A stretch of DNA of 59,184 bases from Bacteroidota bacterium (GTDB taxonomy: Bacteria > Bacteroidota > Ignavibacteria > Kapaibacteriales > UBA961). Positions 1 through 9,338 of the stretch are shown here, in pieces. The DNA lies in assembly GCA_018266765.1 (NCBI GenBank), contig JAFDZU010000016.1:1-59184 (forward strand). Direction: 5' to 3'. Under the pieces are notes generated by a model. It saw only the letters and a list, made by a program, of their open reading frames with translations, made no database searches and was not told the DNA's origin. How positions within the stretch are numbered: position 1 is the first letter of the stretch; each line of letters begins with the position of its first letter. The translations under genes and the position numbers were made by a program.

Positions 1-63
1 TTTAACCACATAGGTACATAGGTTACATAGATTTTAAGCCCGCGAGTTTTTTCGTGGGCTTTT
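1..63 (+). repeat. ACATAG-triplet repeat plus hairpin, copy 1
   Basis: Three ACATAG units spaced 8-9 bases apart (11-30 region) are followed by a GC-rich hairpin. The same 62-63 bp unit recurs at 58800-58861 in the same orientation and differs only by one missing A before the hairpin. The copy touches the window edge, so its left limit is unknown. A looser relative of the ACATAG part, in front of a different hairpin, lies at 17117-17150. Confidence 0.85.
36..61 (-). terminator. Hairpin terminator after the OmpA-type barrel gene
   Basis: A 10-bp stem (AAGCCCGCGA paired with TCGTGGGCTT, one G-T pair) with a T-rich loop lies directly beyond the stop codon of the minus-strand gene at 65. T-rich sequence flanks both sides, so it could act in both directions. 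Confidence 0.65.
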
Positions 64-64
64 A

Positions 65-2089
65 TTATTTTACCGCAGTTTCCACTTTAATTATTACCGT
101 TCTGTTGTAAAATCTGCCTTCGGGTGTGGTGTTTGAGAAGTGCTGTTCGCTTTTGCTGTTTGCAACACTTGGCTTTAGTCCCAATGCTTGTGCGGCGGCA
201 GTTGCACGCATCAAAGCAAGTCGGGAATTATGTTCTTCGTCGCCTGTTTGGTCGGTAAATCCTCGAATAGAAACACGAGAATTTGATGAAATGCGCTTTT
301 TAACAAAGTTGAGAATAGACATATTACGTCTGTCAATAACCGCTTTATCAAAGTCAAACAGAATCAGATTATAGAGGTCAATTGTTTTGTCGGTTAGTTT
401 TTCCTCTTGCTTTTTTTTGAGGGTAATTCGCTCAAGCGGAACGAATCCGACCGCCGTTGTTTCTTGCCCGTAATTATCGCGAACATCAAGTTTATAGGTA
501 ATCGTATCGCTAATTTTATCATTATTGATTTGATTCGTAAGTTGCCAGTCAATTGAAGTTTTAATGTCGGATTTACCTTCGTATTTCATTGCGACGGTGT
601 GATGATAAAGAGCAGAGATGCTCCACTCTGCGAGTCCTGTATCGGTTTTGACATGAGGTTGAAAGCGAAGTATCGGCGGTGTAACCGACCGCAAAGTATC
701 GCTAAGAACAATTGCAGTAATAATTTCACCTTCATCAGAAGAAATTTCTACACGACGGTTTTCCTCACGCCCGTAATCAACCGAAGAATTCGACGGCTTC
801 ACGGGTAAGTTTCGTTGTTCCACAATGAGGCGTTTTGGAGCAATTCCCCATGTTTCCACAAGATATTTTTTTACATTCTCAGCACGCAACCGAGAAAGTG
901 CGCCATTGTTTTTTTCATTCCCTTCATTGCTATTGCATCCTGTGAGTGTAACGGTAGATTTCGGTGCAGTTCTCATACGGTAGCCCACGATATTGAGCAG
1001 TCCGTAATACACTTCCATCGAGTTTTCACCAATATAATCCAAGAGTGAGAACTTATTTGTGTTTTCCGGTGCTATTCGAGAATATTTTCGGGGAATTTCT
1101 GCAGAATTTTCATCAAAAAACACATATTGAAGCAACGGATGAAGTGCAGTCGAGGCAAATTCTTCAATTTTAATATGGTCAATCGGCTGTTCAACGCCAT
1201 CAGAATTTACACCAACTGCTGTTATAGAAGCTGATAACATTGGTTTTTTCTTTTCTGGAATTGGTGGTGGGATTGTATCCTTTTTGACAATAACAGGAAC
1301 TTGCTTTAGTGAATCATCGGGAATTATTGGAGGGATTATAGCCGAAGGTTTGGGGGCGTATTTGAGTGCAATGCCAAAATGTATACCTCGCGCTTGCCAA
1401 TCATACCCGCTAATAATCGGAAGCAACCCAAGAGAAAATTGAAATTCAGGAACAAGAAAAAGTGTTTTGGATGAATTAAGCGGCAACGAATAACTGATGC
1501 CCGAAAGCAGGTTGAGTGCTATTGTATTAGCATTGGGAATAATCCCCGAAGTATCATTTCTAAAGCTCTTTCCATTGGAAAACACTCCGTTATCAGTCGG
1601 CTCCACGATTACTTCAATTTGTGAATAATTCTTTTGGACAACAACTCCACCGCGAACACCAATCTGAAAATTAAACTGAGGAAACAGCTCATAACCAAGC
1701 CACGATTCTGCTCCGACCGAAGCAAGTTGTGTAGCAATTCGATGCTCAAACTGACCTTGAATTCCACCGGCAAGAAGTTCGGATTCGCGGGTTAGTAGAT
1801 TTGCACTATAATTTTCATAGCCGGCTCGGAGTGACATAAACCATTGCCGCGAAAAGGGTATTTCATACAATACGCCGAATGACAAACCGCTTCCGCTTCC
1901 TGTTTGAAATTTCGGACAGCAATTAGGAACACCCGGAAAAGCTCTGAAATCTGCTGTGTGTGAAGTAAACCCGATGTTTCCATACACTCCATATCGAACA
2001 ACTGATGAATCTTTACCCTCAGTTGGTGTTTGAGCCCAAAGTGAAAGCGTAGAAAAAACAAGACAGATAAGCAGAGTTCCAAATTTCAT
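65..2089 (-). CDS. Outer-membrane beta-barrel with two OmpA-like domains
   Basis: Predicted outer-membrane protein of 674 residues. A signal peptide ends near residue 20 (...SLWAQ). Residues ~30-245 alternate polar and aromatic strands typical of a beta-barrel. A proline-rich linker follows (~247-285). Two C-terminal OmpA-like peptidoglycan-binding regions come next: one near 320-455 (TLTGCNSNEG, NRRVEIS) and one near 570-674 (LFDFDKAVIDRRN, GFTDQTGDEEHN, NRTVIIKV). It lies 18 bp downstream of the giant T9SS protein gene on the same strand, so they are probably one transcript. The barrel part looks homologous to the barrel at 26512-27294, which also follows a T9SS cargo gene. I infer a role in surface anchoring or export of the partner; function is not known. 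Confidence 0.8.
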   Translation of the reverse strand: MKFGTLLICLVFSTLSLWAQTPTEGKDSSVVRYGVYGNIGFTSHTADFRAFPGVPNCCPKFQTGSGSGLSFGVLYEIPFSRQWFMSLRAGYENYSANLLTRESELLAGGIQGQFEHRIATQLASVGAESWLGYELFPQFNFQIGVRGGVVVQKNYSQIEVIVEPTDNGVFSNGKSFRNDTSGIIPNANTIALNLLSGISYSLPLNSSKTLFLVPEFQFSLGLLPIISGYDWQARGIHFGIALKYAPKPSAIIPPIIPDDSLKQVPVIVKKDTIPPPIPEKKKPMLSASITAVGVNSDGVEQPIDHIKIEEFASTALHPLLQYVFFDENSAEIPRKYSRIAPENTNKFSLLDYIGENSMEVYYGLLNIVGYRMRTAPKSTVTLTGCNSNEGNEKNNGALSRLRAENVKKYLVETWGIAPKRLIVEQRNLPVKPSNSSVDYGREENRRVEISSDEGEIITAIVLSDTLRSVTPPILRFQPHVKTDTGLAEWSISALYHHTVAMKYEGKSDIKTSIDWQLTNQINNDKISDTITYKLDVRDNYGQETTAVGFVPLERITLKKKQEEKLTDKTIDLYNLILFDFDKAVIDRRNMSILNFVKKRISSNSRVSIRGFTDQTGDEEHNSRLALMRATAAAQALGLKPSVANSKSEQHFSNTTPEGRFYNRTVIIKVETAVK

Positions 2090-2107
2090 AAGTATTCCGG
2101 TGTCCCT

Positions 2108-5100
2108 TTACTTTACTATGCTCATTCTGATGGTTTTTGTTACGTTCGGACACTGCAACATTAAAAAATAAATTCCAACGCCTGTATTTGTAAACTCAAC
2201 GTTCCGTTTGTATGTTCCCGGTTTGCGAATTGCCTCATCAATTACCATAACTTCACGTCCCAACATATCCATCATTGTTACCTTTATAGGTGATTCTTCG
2301 CGAAGAGTATATTCAATTTCAGCACTTCCGTTTGTAGGATTCGGAACGACATTCAAACTAACACTTTTTGTTGGATTATACAGCCGAACTCCGCCTTCGA
2401 AACACAGATTTGTCAAACGAAATTCTCCATCTTGGCGAATAACTTCAACGGGTTTATTCCCATTTAACCACTTGAAAGCTACAAGTTCTAATTTTGTACT
2501 TTCAACTGCTCCAAGCGTTGCTTCGGCAGAAAAAAATGCAATTGTATCTTGTCCGAACTTGTATTCTCCGCTAATATCCATTTCACAAATATCGGGAGAT
2601 GTGCCACTCAAACATGACAGGGTCGGGTCGGTAGCGTGGATAATTGTTCGATTAAATCGCACGGTAGCACTAAATTTCTTTGCACCTGACTTGACTAAAC
2701 CAACTTCTTTTTTGAGAATCAACGCTATCTTAATGTTGTCGCCTGTTTCAGCTTCCGCATCTGCTATGGTAATAAATGTCGAGTCGGGCGTACTGCAATC
2801 TTTTCCGATTCCAATTAATTCGGTTGAATCTCGAATCAAGTCGGTAATCCAAACAATTCGCGCCGCTGTTACTCCCACAGCCAAGGGCATACAGCCAACA
2901 TCTACGCTCATATCTTCACTCGGAAGAAGTGTACGAGGTGCGAAGTTTTTCAACGAATAATCACCTGTATTTCCGCTCAGAACAGCTTGTAGAATTTGCA
3001 AGGGTACACCGCCATCATTGGTTAGCTTAGCTGTTAAAATTTTCTCTACTCCCACACAGACGCTGTCGAAATTAAGTCGTTTCGTAATAGAAATAGATGG
3101 TTGCGGTGTGTCCGTTCCTTCACCTTGAATGATAACGCTATCAACAACAGCACAGGGAATCGTTCCAAAAGCGAGAACAGTGGATGTTTGAATGCCGTCA
3201 ATTGCAAGATAAGTAACCGTAACAGTCAGTTTTTCGTTTGGCAATAATTCAGCGGGAAGCGGCGGTAATATATTCGTTATAGAAAACGGCGGTGCAAGAT
3301 TCGGAACACTTGTAATGGTGAGCTTTGTACTTCCTGTATTCGTAAAAACTACGGGAGCAGAACGGTTTGTACCGTTTTGAATTTTCCCGATATTCACACT
3401 CGCTACATCAGCTTTGAAGCCAACATCTGTTCGCCGACCTTTTACAAATACCGTCTTGGTAATACCGCAAGGATTAAAAGTAATGATCAAGGAATCAACA
3501 AACAAACCATCGTTTTGAGGAGTAACTGTAACATTGAAATTGAGCGGTGTTTTGTTTGGTAGTGCTGTGCCGCTCATAAGCGTCGTTGAGAGAGAATTAC
3601 CACTTTTTACCGAAAGAACGCTTCCGTCGGTTGCATTACTACTCGTGTTTTCTATTTGTAATGTGACCGTAGCAGAACCATTGACACACTTTATTATTTC
3701 ACCGGCATCAAGCGTATCACTAAGGGCAAAACTCACACCTTGCTTTTCACCCGAAAACTTCGCCGAAATAATCTTATTACAAGGACTAAAAGCAAATTGT
3801 AGAGAATCATTGATAGTTCCAGAATTTTTCGGTTCAAAACGAACTTTGAATTGGAGTTTATCGCCTGATTTTATGAATGTGGGTAATACCGGAGATAGTA
3901 TTTTGAATAGTCCATTCCTGATAGTTGAATCAATCCTACATTCCATAGCACTTGGATTTTCAATAGTTATAACTGTATCGCGAAAGACATCACAGCCAAT
4001 AAGCGTTGGGAAAATTGTCATCGGCGGGCTAATAACCAAATTTTGTGAAATACTCTCGCCATTCATTGAAATGGTCACTGTATCATTGCACGATCCGGCC
4101 AGATATGGAATGCCAATAGTTTGATTGTAATTCCCATCAACTGTAGGAGCGTACCGAATTCTAATTTTAATACTGTCACCAACGTTTACCGATTGCGGAA
4201 ATCCCGGACTAACTATACTGTAAGGCGACTGAATCGTTGGCGCAGAAAGTGACAGTACGGTAAGTCCTGTGTTATGAATTGTAATTGTAGTGTCGGTTAC
4301 TTTATTTGTACAACTAATACTTTGTCCGAAATCCACAGTCGCAGGAAAACTTTTTACGGCAAGATTTAGTTTCTCGCCACTCACCTGAATTGGCAGTACT
4401 ATTCCACAAGGCGAACCCTCAAATGTTATCGTTCCCGAGCTTATTCCCGTTGAAACAGGTGCGTATTTTATTTTTATATCAGTTTTCCCGTTTGCTCCAA
4501 TTATAATTGGAAAACCGGTAGTTACGCTAAACGAAGGATTGCTTGGAATTGCCTTTGTTAATTTAGCGACAAGAGAACTATTATTGAAAATTGAAACAGT
4601 TTTTTCTAATGAAGAGGTACAGCTGTTTAATTGTCCAAAATCAATAGAGGACGACGAAAATACAAGAGATGGCGTTGTTATTACTTGAACGAAAACAGTA
4701 TCTTGTGCTTTACATCCTTTTGCATCGGTAACATGAAAAATATAATTATTACTGACAGTTGGTGTGAGAATTGGATTTGTAATTGTAGTAGAACTTAATC
4801 CTGCCGTCGGTGTCCATTGAATAGTATAAGGAGGAGTACCTCCTGCGCTCGAATCAGCAGAAAGCAAAACGCTTTCACCCCGACAAACGACCAAGTCCTT
4901 TCCGGCAAAAGCGATTGGTTTAGGATTCATAATTACTCGCATAGAATCTTTTGATATACATCCTCGCGAATCTGTAGCTGTCAGAAAGTATTGAGTTATT
5001 GGCTGCGATGGCTTTACCGAAGGTCTTAAAAGTGTCGGCGATGTTATAAAAGTAGCCGACGGAGTCCACGAATATGTTAAATTACCGATTCCACCTGAAG

Positions 5101-7855
5101 CTGAGCTGAGTAATACCGCAACAGAATCTTCACATATTTCTATATCCGGCCCGGCATCTACGATAGGCAACGGCGAAACTTCGACAAGAAGCCGAGCACG
5201 AGCCGAACATCCAAATCCATTGGTTACCGTCAGATAGACCGTGTCAAGACCGACGTTTGTCCAAACTACGGATATCGTTTGGAGAGTATTATCCCCTATA
5301 ATTACACCACCTCGCGCTTCCCATCTGAATTTGTCGTCGGATTTGGGCGAGGTATAAACACCCGTCAAGGAATACGAACCAATAGTTCCAATACATTGCG
5401 GGGGTGGAATAGTTGAAGCTGTAACAGTCGGGCCGGGCTTTACAGTAAGAACAACGGTATCTCTTCCGTAACATCCGGTGGCATCCGTTGCAAGAACATT
5501 ATAGGTTAGAGTCGTTTGGGTTGTTCCTGTGTTTTTAGGGAATACTTTTGGATTTGCGATTGTAGAGTCGGAAAGGTTTGCGCGTGTATTCCAACTATAT
5601 GAAACTCCACCAATAGGAGCAGAACCAATTTGAATTGTATCACCGGAGCATAAAACTGAATCTGGACCTGCATTTGTATTCACGCCGGTTGTCGTACAAA
5701 TCTTTGCAATTGTAATGCTATACGGCGTTCCAATTCTGCGGTCAGTCGGAACGGGAAAAGTAGCGGCATTCCCTTGGTGAAATGAATTTATTCCGAAATA
5801 CAACCCAGAACTGCCAAACGGAAGAGCATATCCGCCATAATCTTGGCCGATTGAACCGAATAGTGAGCAATACTGAATATTTCCAGTAGCTTTTTCAAAT
5901 TGAGCAAAAAATCCATCGGTACTTCCACCTTTGTAGGTTTGTTGGATAGTATAAGCCCATGATGGAACGGAAGTGTTTGTCGTAACGGGAAAATCAGTGC
6001 ATTCTGCCGCCAAACCGCCTATCCACAAACCACCGCCACTGTCAAAACCGATGTTCATTCCGTAGTCAATATAGCCGTATTGCCAACTCCCCGCCTGCCC
6101 TGTTCCTCCCAAAAGCCGTGACCACGAAGTTGCGTTTCTATTACCCGTACCATTATCAAGTGTGAAAATACAAACATCAGCCGCACCTTTTATTGCATTT
6201 GAAAAACCCGATGTTACTTCAAATGTTCCTTGATGTCCACTTGTACCGACGACGTAAAGATTACTATTATCGCAAATTATATCATTACCAATTCCACGAC
6301 CGTGAAAGGTTGCCCACACTCGCTGTCCGTTTGCGTCTAACTTCGTAACAGTGATTTTACTTCCAAAAGAATTATTGGTAGGTTGAAAAGTGCTGCTCGT
6401 GGTGGGAAATGTACCCGTTGTACTTCCTGTTGTATAAATATTACCCGAGTTATCAGTTGTTACCGCGGCAAGATAATCGGAATTCGCGGCGTTGGCAATA
6501 TCTCCGCAAAACGTAGCCCATTGCCGTGCGCCATCGGGATTAAGTTTGATAACAACTCCAGTACCTCCGCCCAAAGGATTTGCCGGCTGAAAAACAGCTC
6601 CAAATGTCGGGAAATTTATTGACACACTGTACCCTACAATTATTACCTTACCCAATGGATCTACAGTTGCACCGGTTGCAATATCATCATTCGAGCCGCC
6701 GTAATACGTTGCCCATTCTCGTGTACCATTCGAAAATAGTTTAATAATAAACATATCTACCGTGCCGCCGCCATATACATTTTGAGTGGCATTTTGTCGA
6801 GGAAAATCTGTGCTTGCGGTTGCGCCGACATAAACAATATTATTATTAGCATCAAGTGTCAGGCAATTCGTGAATAAATCACCAAAAACAACGGGTTCTC
6901 CCCCACTACCACCATAATAAGTTCCCCAAATACGGTTTCCATCTTTATCAAATTTCGCTAAATAACAGTCGTTACCACCGCCATATGTTTGTTGAATTAC
7001 GCCCGGAGTTGTCGGGAACGTAGATGTTGGCGCAGAACCTGCAATGATGACATTACCACCACCATCTACTTTCATTCCTAAAATTCCAAAATCCGAAAGT
7101 ACTTCATTTTGATACACGCCCCACACAACCATCGGGTCAATAATAAGTGTTTGTGTCTTATCATATTCTCCAACGGAAAAACCATACGTTCCTTCGGTTT
7201 GCTGAAAGTGAGTTTCTACTTCTGATCCGTTTTGAAAGGAAATCGGAGATTCATCTTGAAGAGAGCCAAAGGGAGTTATCGCAGTAATCAATGTAGAATT
7301 TTGCTCGACACGTGCACCTTTATATCGCATTGCAATTTGGTGATAATCGCCTCCCGGTCGAACGATAAATTCATTCTTAAGTCCGCGTTCGGTAGTTTGC
7401 CACACAACGTCTATGTTAGGATAAAGATCGTGAACGACAAGTTTTCCAAACGTCGGAACATGAGTAATTCCTTGTGGGCAGTGGGCTAAGTAATAATTCG
7501 TGTATTCTGCAGTTTGCTCTGTTCCCGTGATACGAGCATTTGGATTTGCTCCTATATATTCTACATCCATTCGATAGAGTTCGGTAATGTTGGCTTGGGT
7601 ATTTGGTATTTGTGGCGTAGGTTTCTTTTCTGTTTTGGGGAATACATAGCTTACTTGCGCTGAAGTAAAATATGCTTGAACTCCTCCTTTTGTTCCTGTA
7701 TAAAATTTCACATCAGGAATCGGTTGGTTGTCAATGCCAATAATTTGTCCTTGATTTTCAATAAATCGTGAGGACGAAGTATTGAATTGCGCTTGAATTT
7801 CTTCGGCGTATGAAAGTTGAAAAACAACCAGCACAATGAAAAATAAAGTACGCAT
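2108..7855 (-). CDS. Giant T9SS-exported surface protein (SBBP, Ig/PKD, choice-of-anchor D, cohesin-like)
   Basis: Secreted protein of 1915 residues. A signal peptide (to ~22) precedes a conserved N-terminal region (FIENQGQI). SBBP-type beta-propeller repeats (YYGGS, VGATASTDFP, SSNDD-like units) run to about residue 720. Ig/PKD-like repeats with NAGPDSVLCSGD, DAGPDIEICED and FAGKDLVVCRGE signatures follow. A series of choice-of-anchor-D domains with SIDFGQLNSC and VDFGQSISC starts comes next (~1085-1640), then a cohesin-like domain (~1690-1800). The protein ends in a T9SS type A sorting domain (VVPNPTNGSAEIEYTL to the end). It is the first gene of a probable two-gene unit with the OmpA-barrel gene. 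Adhesion or surface display is inferred; ligand unknown. Confidence 0.85.
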   Translation of the reverse strand: MRTLFFIVLVVFQLSYAEEIQAQFNTSSSRFIENQGQIIGIDNQPIPDVKFYTGTKGGVQAYFTSAQVSYVFPKTEKKPTPQIPNTQANITELYRMDVEYIGANPNARITGTEQTAEYTNYYLAHCPQGITHVPTFGKLVVHDLYPNIDVVWQTTERGLKNEFIVRPGGDYHQIAMRYKGARVEQNSTLITAITPFGSLQDESPISFQNGSEVETHFQQTEGTYGFSVGEYDKTQTLIIDPMVVWGVYQNEVLSDFGILGMKVDGGGNVIIAGSAPTSTFPTTPGVIQQTYGGGNDCYLAKFDKDGNRIWGTYYGGSGGEPVVFGDLFTNCLTLDANNNIVYVGATASTDFPRQNATQNVYGGGTVDMFIIKLFSNGTREWATYYGGSNDDIATGATVDPLGKVIIVGYSVSINFPTFGAVFQPANPLGGGTGVVIKLNPDGARQWATFCGDIANAANSDYLAAVTTDNSGNIYTTGSTTGTFPTTSSTFQPTNNSFGSKITVTKLDANGQRVWATFHGRGIGNDIICDNSNLYVVGTSGHQGTFEVTSGFSNAIKGAADVCIFTLDNGTGNRNATSWSRLLGGTGQAGSWQYGYIDYGMNIGFDSGGGLWIGGLAAECTDFPVTTNTSVPSWAYTIQQTYKGGSTDGFFAQFEKATGNIQYCSLFGSIGQDYGGYALPFGSSGLYFGINSFHQGNAATFPVPTDRRIGTPYSITIAKICTTTGVNTNAGPDSVLCSGDTIQIGSAPIGGVSYSWNTRANLSDSTIANPKVFPKNTGTTQTTLTYNVLATDATGCYGRDTVVLTVKPGPTVTASTIPPPQCIGTIGSYSLTGVYTSPKSDDKFRWEARGGVIIGDNTLQTISVVWTNVGLDTVYLTVTNGFGCSARARLLVEVSPLPIVDAGPDIEICEDSVAVLLSSASGGIGNLTYSWTPSATFITSPTLLRPSVKPSQPITQYFLTATDSRGCISKDSMRVIMNPKPIAFAGKDLVVCRGESVLLSADSSAGGTPPYTIQWTPTAGLSSTTITNPILTPTVSNNYIFHVTDAKGCKAQDTVFVQVITTPSLVFSSSSIDFGQLNSCTSSLEKTVSIFNNSSLVAKLTKAIPSNPSFSVTTGFPIIIGANGKTDIKIKYAPVSTGISSGTITFEGSPCGIVLPIQVSGEKLNLAVKSFPATVDFGQSISCTNKVTDTTITIHNTGLTVLSLSAPTIQSPYSIVSPGFPQSVNVGDSIKIRIRYAPTVDGNYNQTIGIPYLAGSCNDTVTISMNGESISQNLVISPPMTIFPTLIGCDVFRDTVITIENPSAMECRIDSTIRNGLFKILSPVLPTFIKSGDKLQFKVRFEPKNSGTINDSLQFAFSPCNKIISAKFSGEKQGVSFALSDTLDAGEIIKCVNGSATVTLQIENTSSNATDGSVLSVKSGNSLSTTLMSGTALPNKTPLNFNVTVTPQNDGLFVDSLIITFNPCGITKTVFVKGRRTDVGFKADVASVNIGKIQNGTNRSAPVVFTNTGSTKLTITSVPNLAPPFSITNILPPLPAELLPNEKLTVTVTYLAIDGIQTSTVLAFGTIPCAVVDSVIIQGEGTDTPQPSISITKRLNFDSVCVGVEKILTAKLTNDGGVPLQILQAVLSGNTGDYSLKNFAPRTLLPSEDMSVDVGCMPLAVGVTAARIVWITDLIRDSTELIGIGKDCSTPDSTFITIADAEAETGDNIKIALILKKEVGLVKSGAKKFSATVRFNRTIIHATDPTLSCLSGTSPDICEMDISGEYKFGQDTIAFFSAEATLGAVESTKLELVAFKWLNGNKPVEVIRQDGEFRLTNLCFEGGVRLYNPTKSVSLNVVPNPTNGSAEIEYTLREESPIKVTMMDMLGREVMVIDEAIRKPGTYKRNVEFTNTGVGIYFLMLQCPNVTKTIRMSIVK

Positions 7856-8156
7856 TGAAGATTTCTGAGAAAATAATGGAGAGTGAATTTTTGCTTATCA
7901 GTTCCAATTAACAATAACTTACAAAAAAATCGGTTCTTGCCCAAATAAGTACTTGTCCATGAAGACAATCAACTGTATAAAACTTTACTTGTAGACATTT
8001 AAAACTCTTTGGGATTGAACAGTTTTCGGGTGGTTATTGTTTGTTGATTTTGCAGGTAGAATAACACGAGTGCTGGGGTTACGTTGCAGTCGGTGCTTAG
8101 TGTATATGTTAATCCACAATTAGGTTTAATCGGGTATTGATTCGATGGTTTTTAGA
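7856..8156. other. Intergenic stretch with one unassigned open minus-strand frame
   Basis: No convincing gene. On the minus strand, 7999-8151 stays open for about 50 codons between two stops without a start codon (contains YTLSTDCNVTP and ends NPKEF). It could be a remnant of a protein tail, but I cannot assign it. The 5' region of the giant surface protein gene, including its promoter, must also lie here. Confidence 0.3.
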
Positions 8157-8183
8157 GGGTGTGAATCATTTGGATTCACACCC
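8157..8183 (-). terminator. Hairpin downstream of DUF4234 gene
   Basis: An 11-bp perfect stem (GGGTGTGAATC with GATTCACACCC) and 5-nt loop sits 10 bp beyond the stop of the DUF4234 gene. The T-run precedes rather than follows the stem on the minus strand, so it is not a textbook intrinsic terminator. It may instead protect the transcript end. Confidence 0.5.
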
Positions 8184-8193
8184 CAAAAAAAGT

Positions 8194-8580
8194 TTATCGT
8201 GGCATTCCACTTCCTGCATACCAATCATTCATTTCACTTTGTTGAATTGCCTTTGAAACAATTCCTAAACCAAAAATTGCAAGCAATAAGCAAATCAACG
8301 GTAAACTACTATTAACATTAAAGCCGTTTTCTTGCTGAATAGCGTTTATGGATACAGCCATTTTATATTCGATGTAGATATAATAGATGCCGCACGTAAC
8401 AACCGAGAGAAAAAGCACCATCCAAAAACTATATTCTTCTCGATTGAGCCACGCATTGATAGCTTCCATTTGTTTGTACCACCAATACAATCCATATACT
8501 CCGCACGTTACCAATGTGAGAATAATACTGATAACGATGTCACGGCGTCCTTCATCAATCGGAAACGGGTATTCTTTCAT
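8194..8580 (-). CDS. DUF4234 domain-containing membrane protein
   Basis: Small integral membrane protein of 128 residues. It shows the DUF4234 signature twice: a hydrophobic helix ending in a TCG(V/I)Y motif (LTLVTCGVYGLYWWYKQ at ~22-38 and VVTCGIYYIYIEYK at ~60-75), each followed by an aromatic/basic segment. A third helix lies near residues 90-108. Cytoplasmic-membrane location is expected; no biochemical role is established for the family. It stands alone on the minus strand between two long non-coding stretches. The start is the first ATG and gives a typical family length. Confidence 0.75.
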   Translation of the reverse strand: MKEYPFPIDEGRRDIVISIILTLVTCGVYGLYWWYKQMEAINAWLNREEYSFWMVLFLSVVTCGIYYIYIEYKMAVSINAIQQENGFNVNSSLPLICLLLAIFGLGIVSKAIQQSEMNDWYAGSGMPR

Positions 8581-8862
8581 AACTAATGTACCTCAATACT
8601 ATAAATATGTTCTGTGTTGCAATCGAATTGTTCGTCGGTAACTTACACAATCGTTTGTTACTATACAAATAAATCAAGTGACGTTACAAAAGTACGAACA
8701 TAGTTTGAAAAGGTTTCCGAATATTGTTGGGACATGTAATAAACTTTGTAGAAATCTATGAACTACACTCTACTTTTCAACAGATTGCTGAAATAAAATA
8801 AATCTATAAAAAAGGAATAATTTGCTTTTGTTTTTATCGATTCATCACAAGATAGTGGTGCA

Positions 8863-9303
8863 GTGGCTCTCACAGTTCACGTAGATGAAGAAATCATACA
8901 AGGAACATTATCAACTTGTTTTATCCATGCAAGCATCGGGGAAATAATTGTTAAAGAGATTGGTGATCAGGAGTTTGCAAGGCAAGTGTTTCGTCGTAGC
9001 GAAGAGTTTGCTCGTGGATTTGATGACCTAGAATGTTTGGCGGGCACTATACGGCGCAGTTTAAAGGATAGAATTTGGTCTAAACGTTTGAGAGCAGAGG
9101 CAAAGACATTAAACAGAAGTAAATTGTTCTCAGAGTTCGGTAACTGTCCACAAGTGCCCCATTCACCTATATGGTTGGGTCATTTTTCATTTACAACTGC
9201 TTTTTATTCTGATACAAGATGTTATCTTTGCATTATCTTTTTCTGTTTAAAAAAAATCTACAATTGCAAATCTATACGAATATTTAGGTACTTCCATCTG
9301 TGA
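8863..9303 (+). pseudogene. Doubtful open frame, possibly a decayed gene
   Basis: A 146-codon frame starting with GTG and lacking a clear ribosome binding site. The first ~95 residues read like protein (IGEIIVKEIGDQEFARQVF, then a basic SLKDRIWSKRLRAEAKTL helix). The remainder (CYLCIIFFCLKKIYNCK) looks like translated non-coding AT-rich DNA, as if a frameshift had removed the real C-terminus. The frame stays open about 14 codons upstream of the GTG, with no ATG. I do not recognise a family. It may be the 5' part of a dead gene or chance. Confidence 0.25.
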
Positions 9304-9338
9304 AACTCAGATTAAAAACTTAGAGGAGAACAATTACT

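Noticed and set aside
2208-2960. 250-codon plus-strand frame antisense to the giant surface protein gene
   Set aside because: Long antisense frames are common opposite repetitive beta-rich proteins; composition is unlike a real protein and there is no ribosome site.
4700-5700. Periodic similarity within the Ig/PKD part of the giant protein as a possible DNA repeat array or CRISPR
   Set aside because: The periodicity is at domain level (about 85-90 residues) and the DNA copies are strongly diverged. No short direct repeats with unique spacers are present anywhere in the window.
7708-7968. 86-codon minus-strand frame over the start of the giant surface protein gene
   Set aside because: It overlaps the signal peptide region of a convincing gene in another frame and reads as low-complexity, Cys/Phe-rich sequence.
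8860-9303. Toxin-antitoxin or mobile gene cargo near 8.9 kb
   Set aside because: No recognisable toxin, antitoxin, integrase or transposase motif in any frame.
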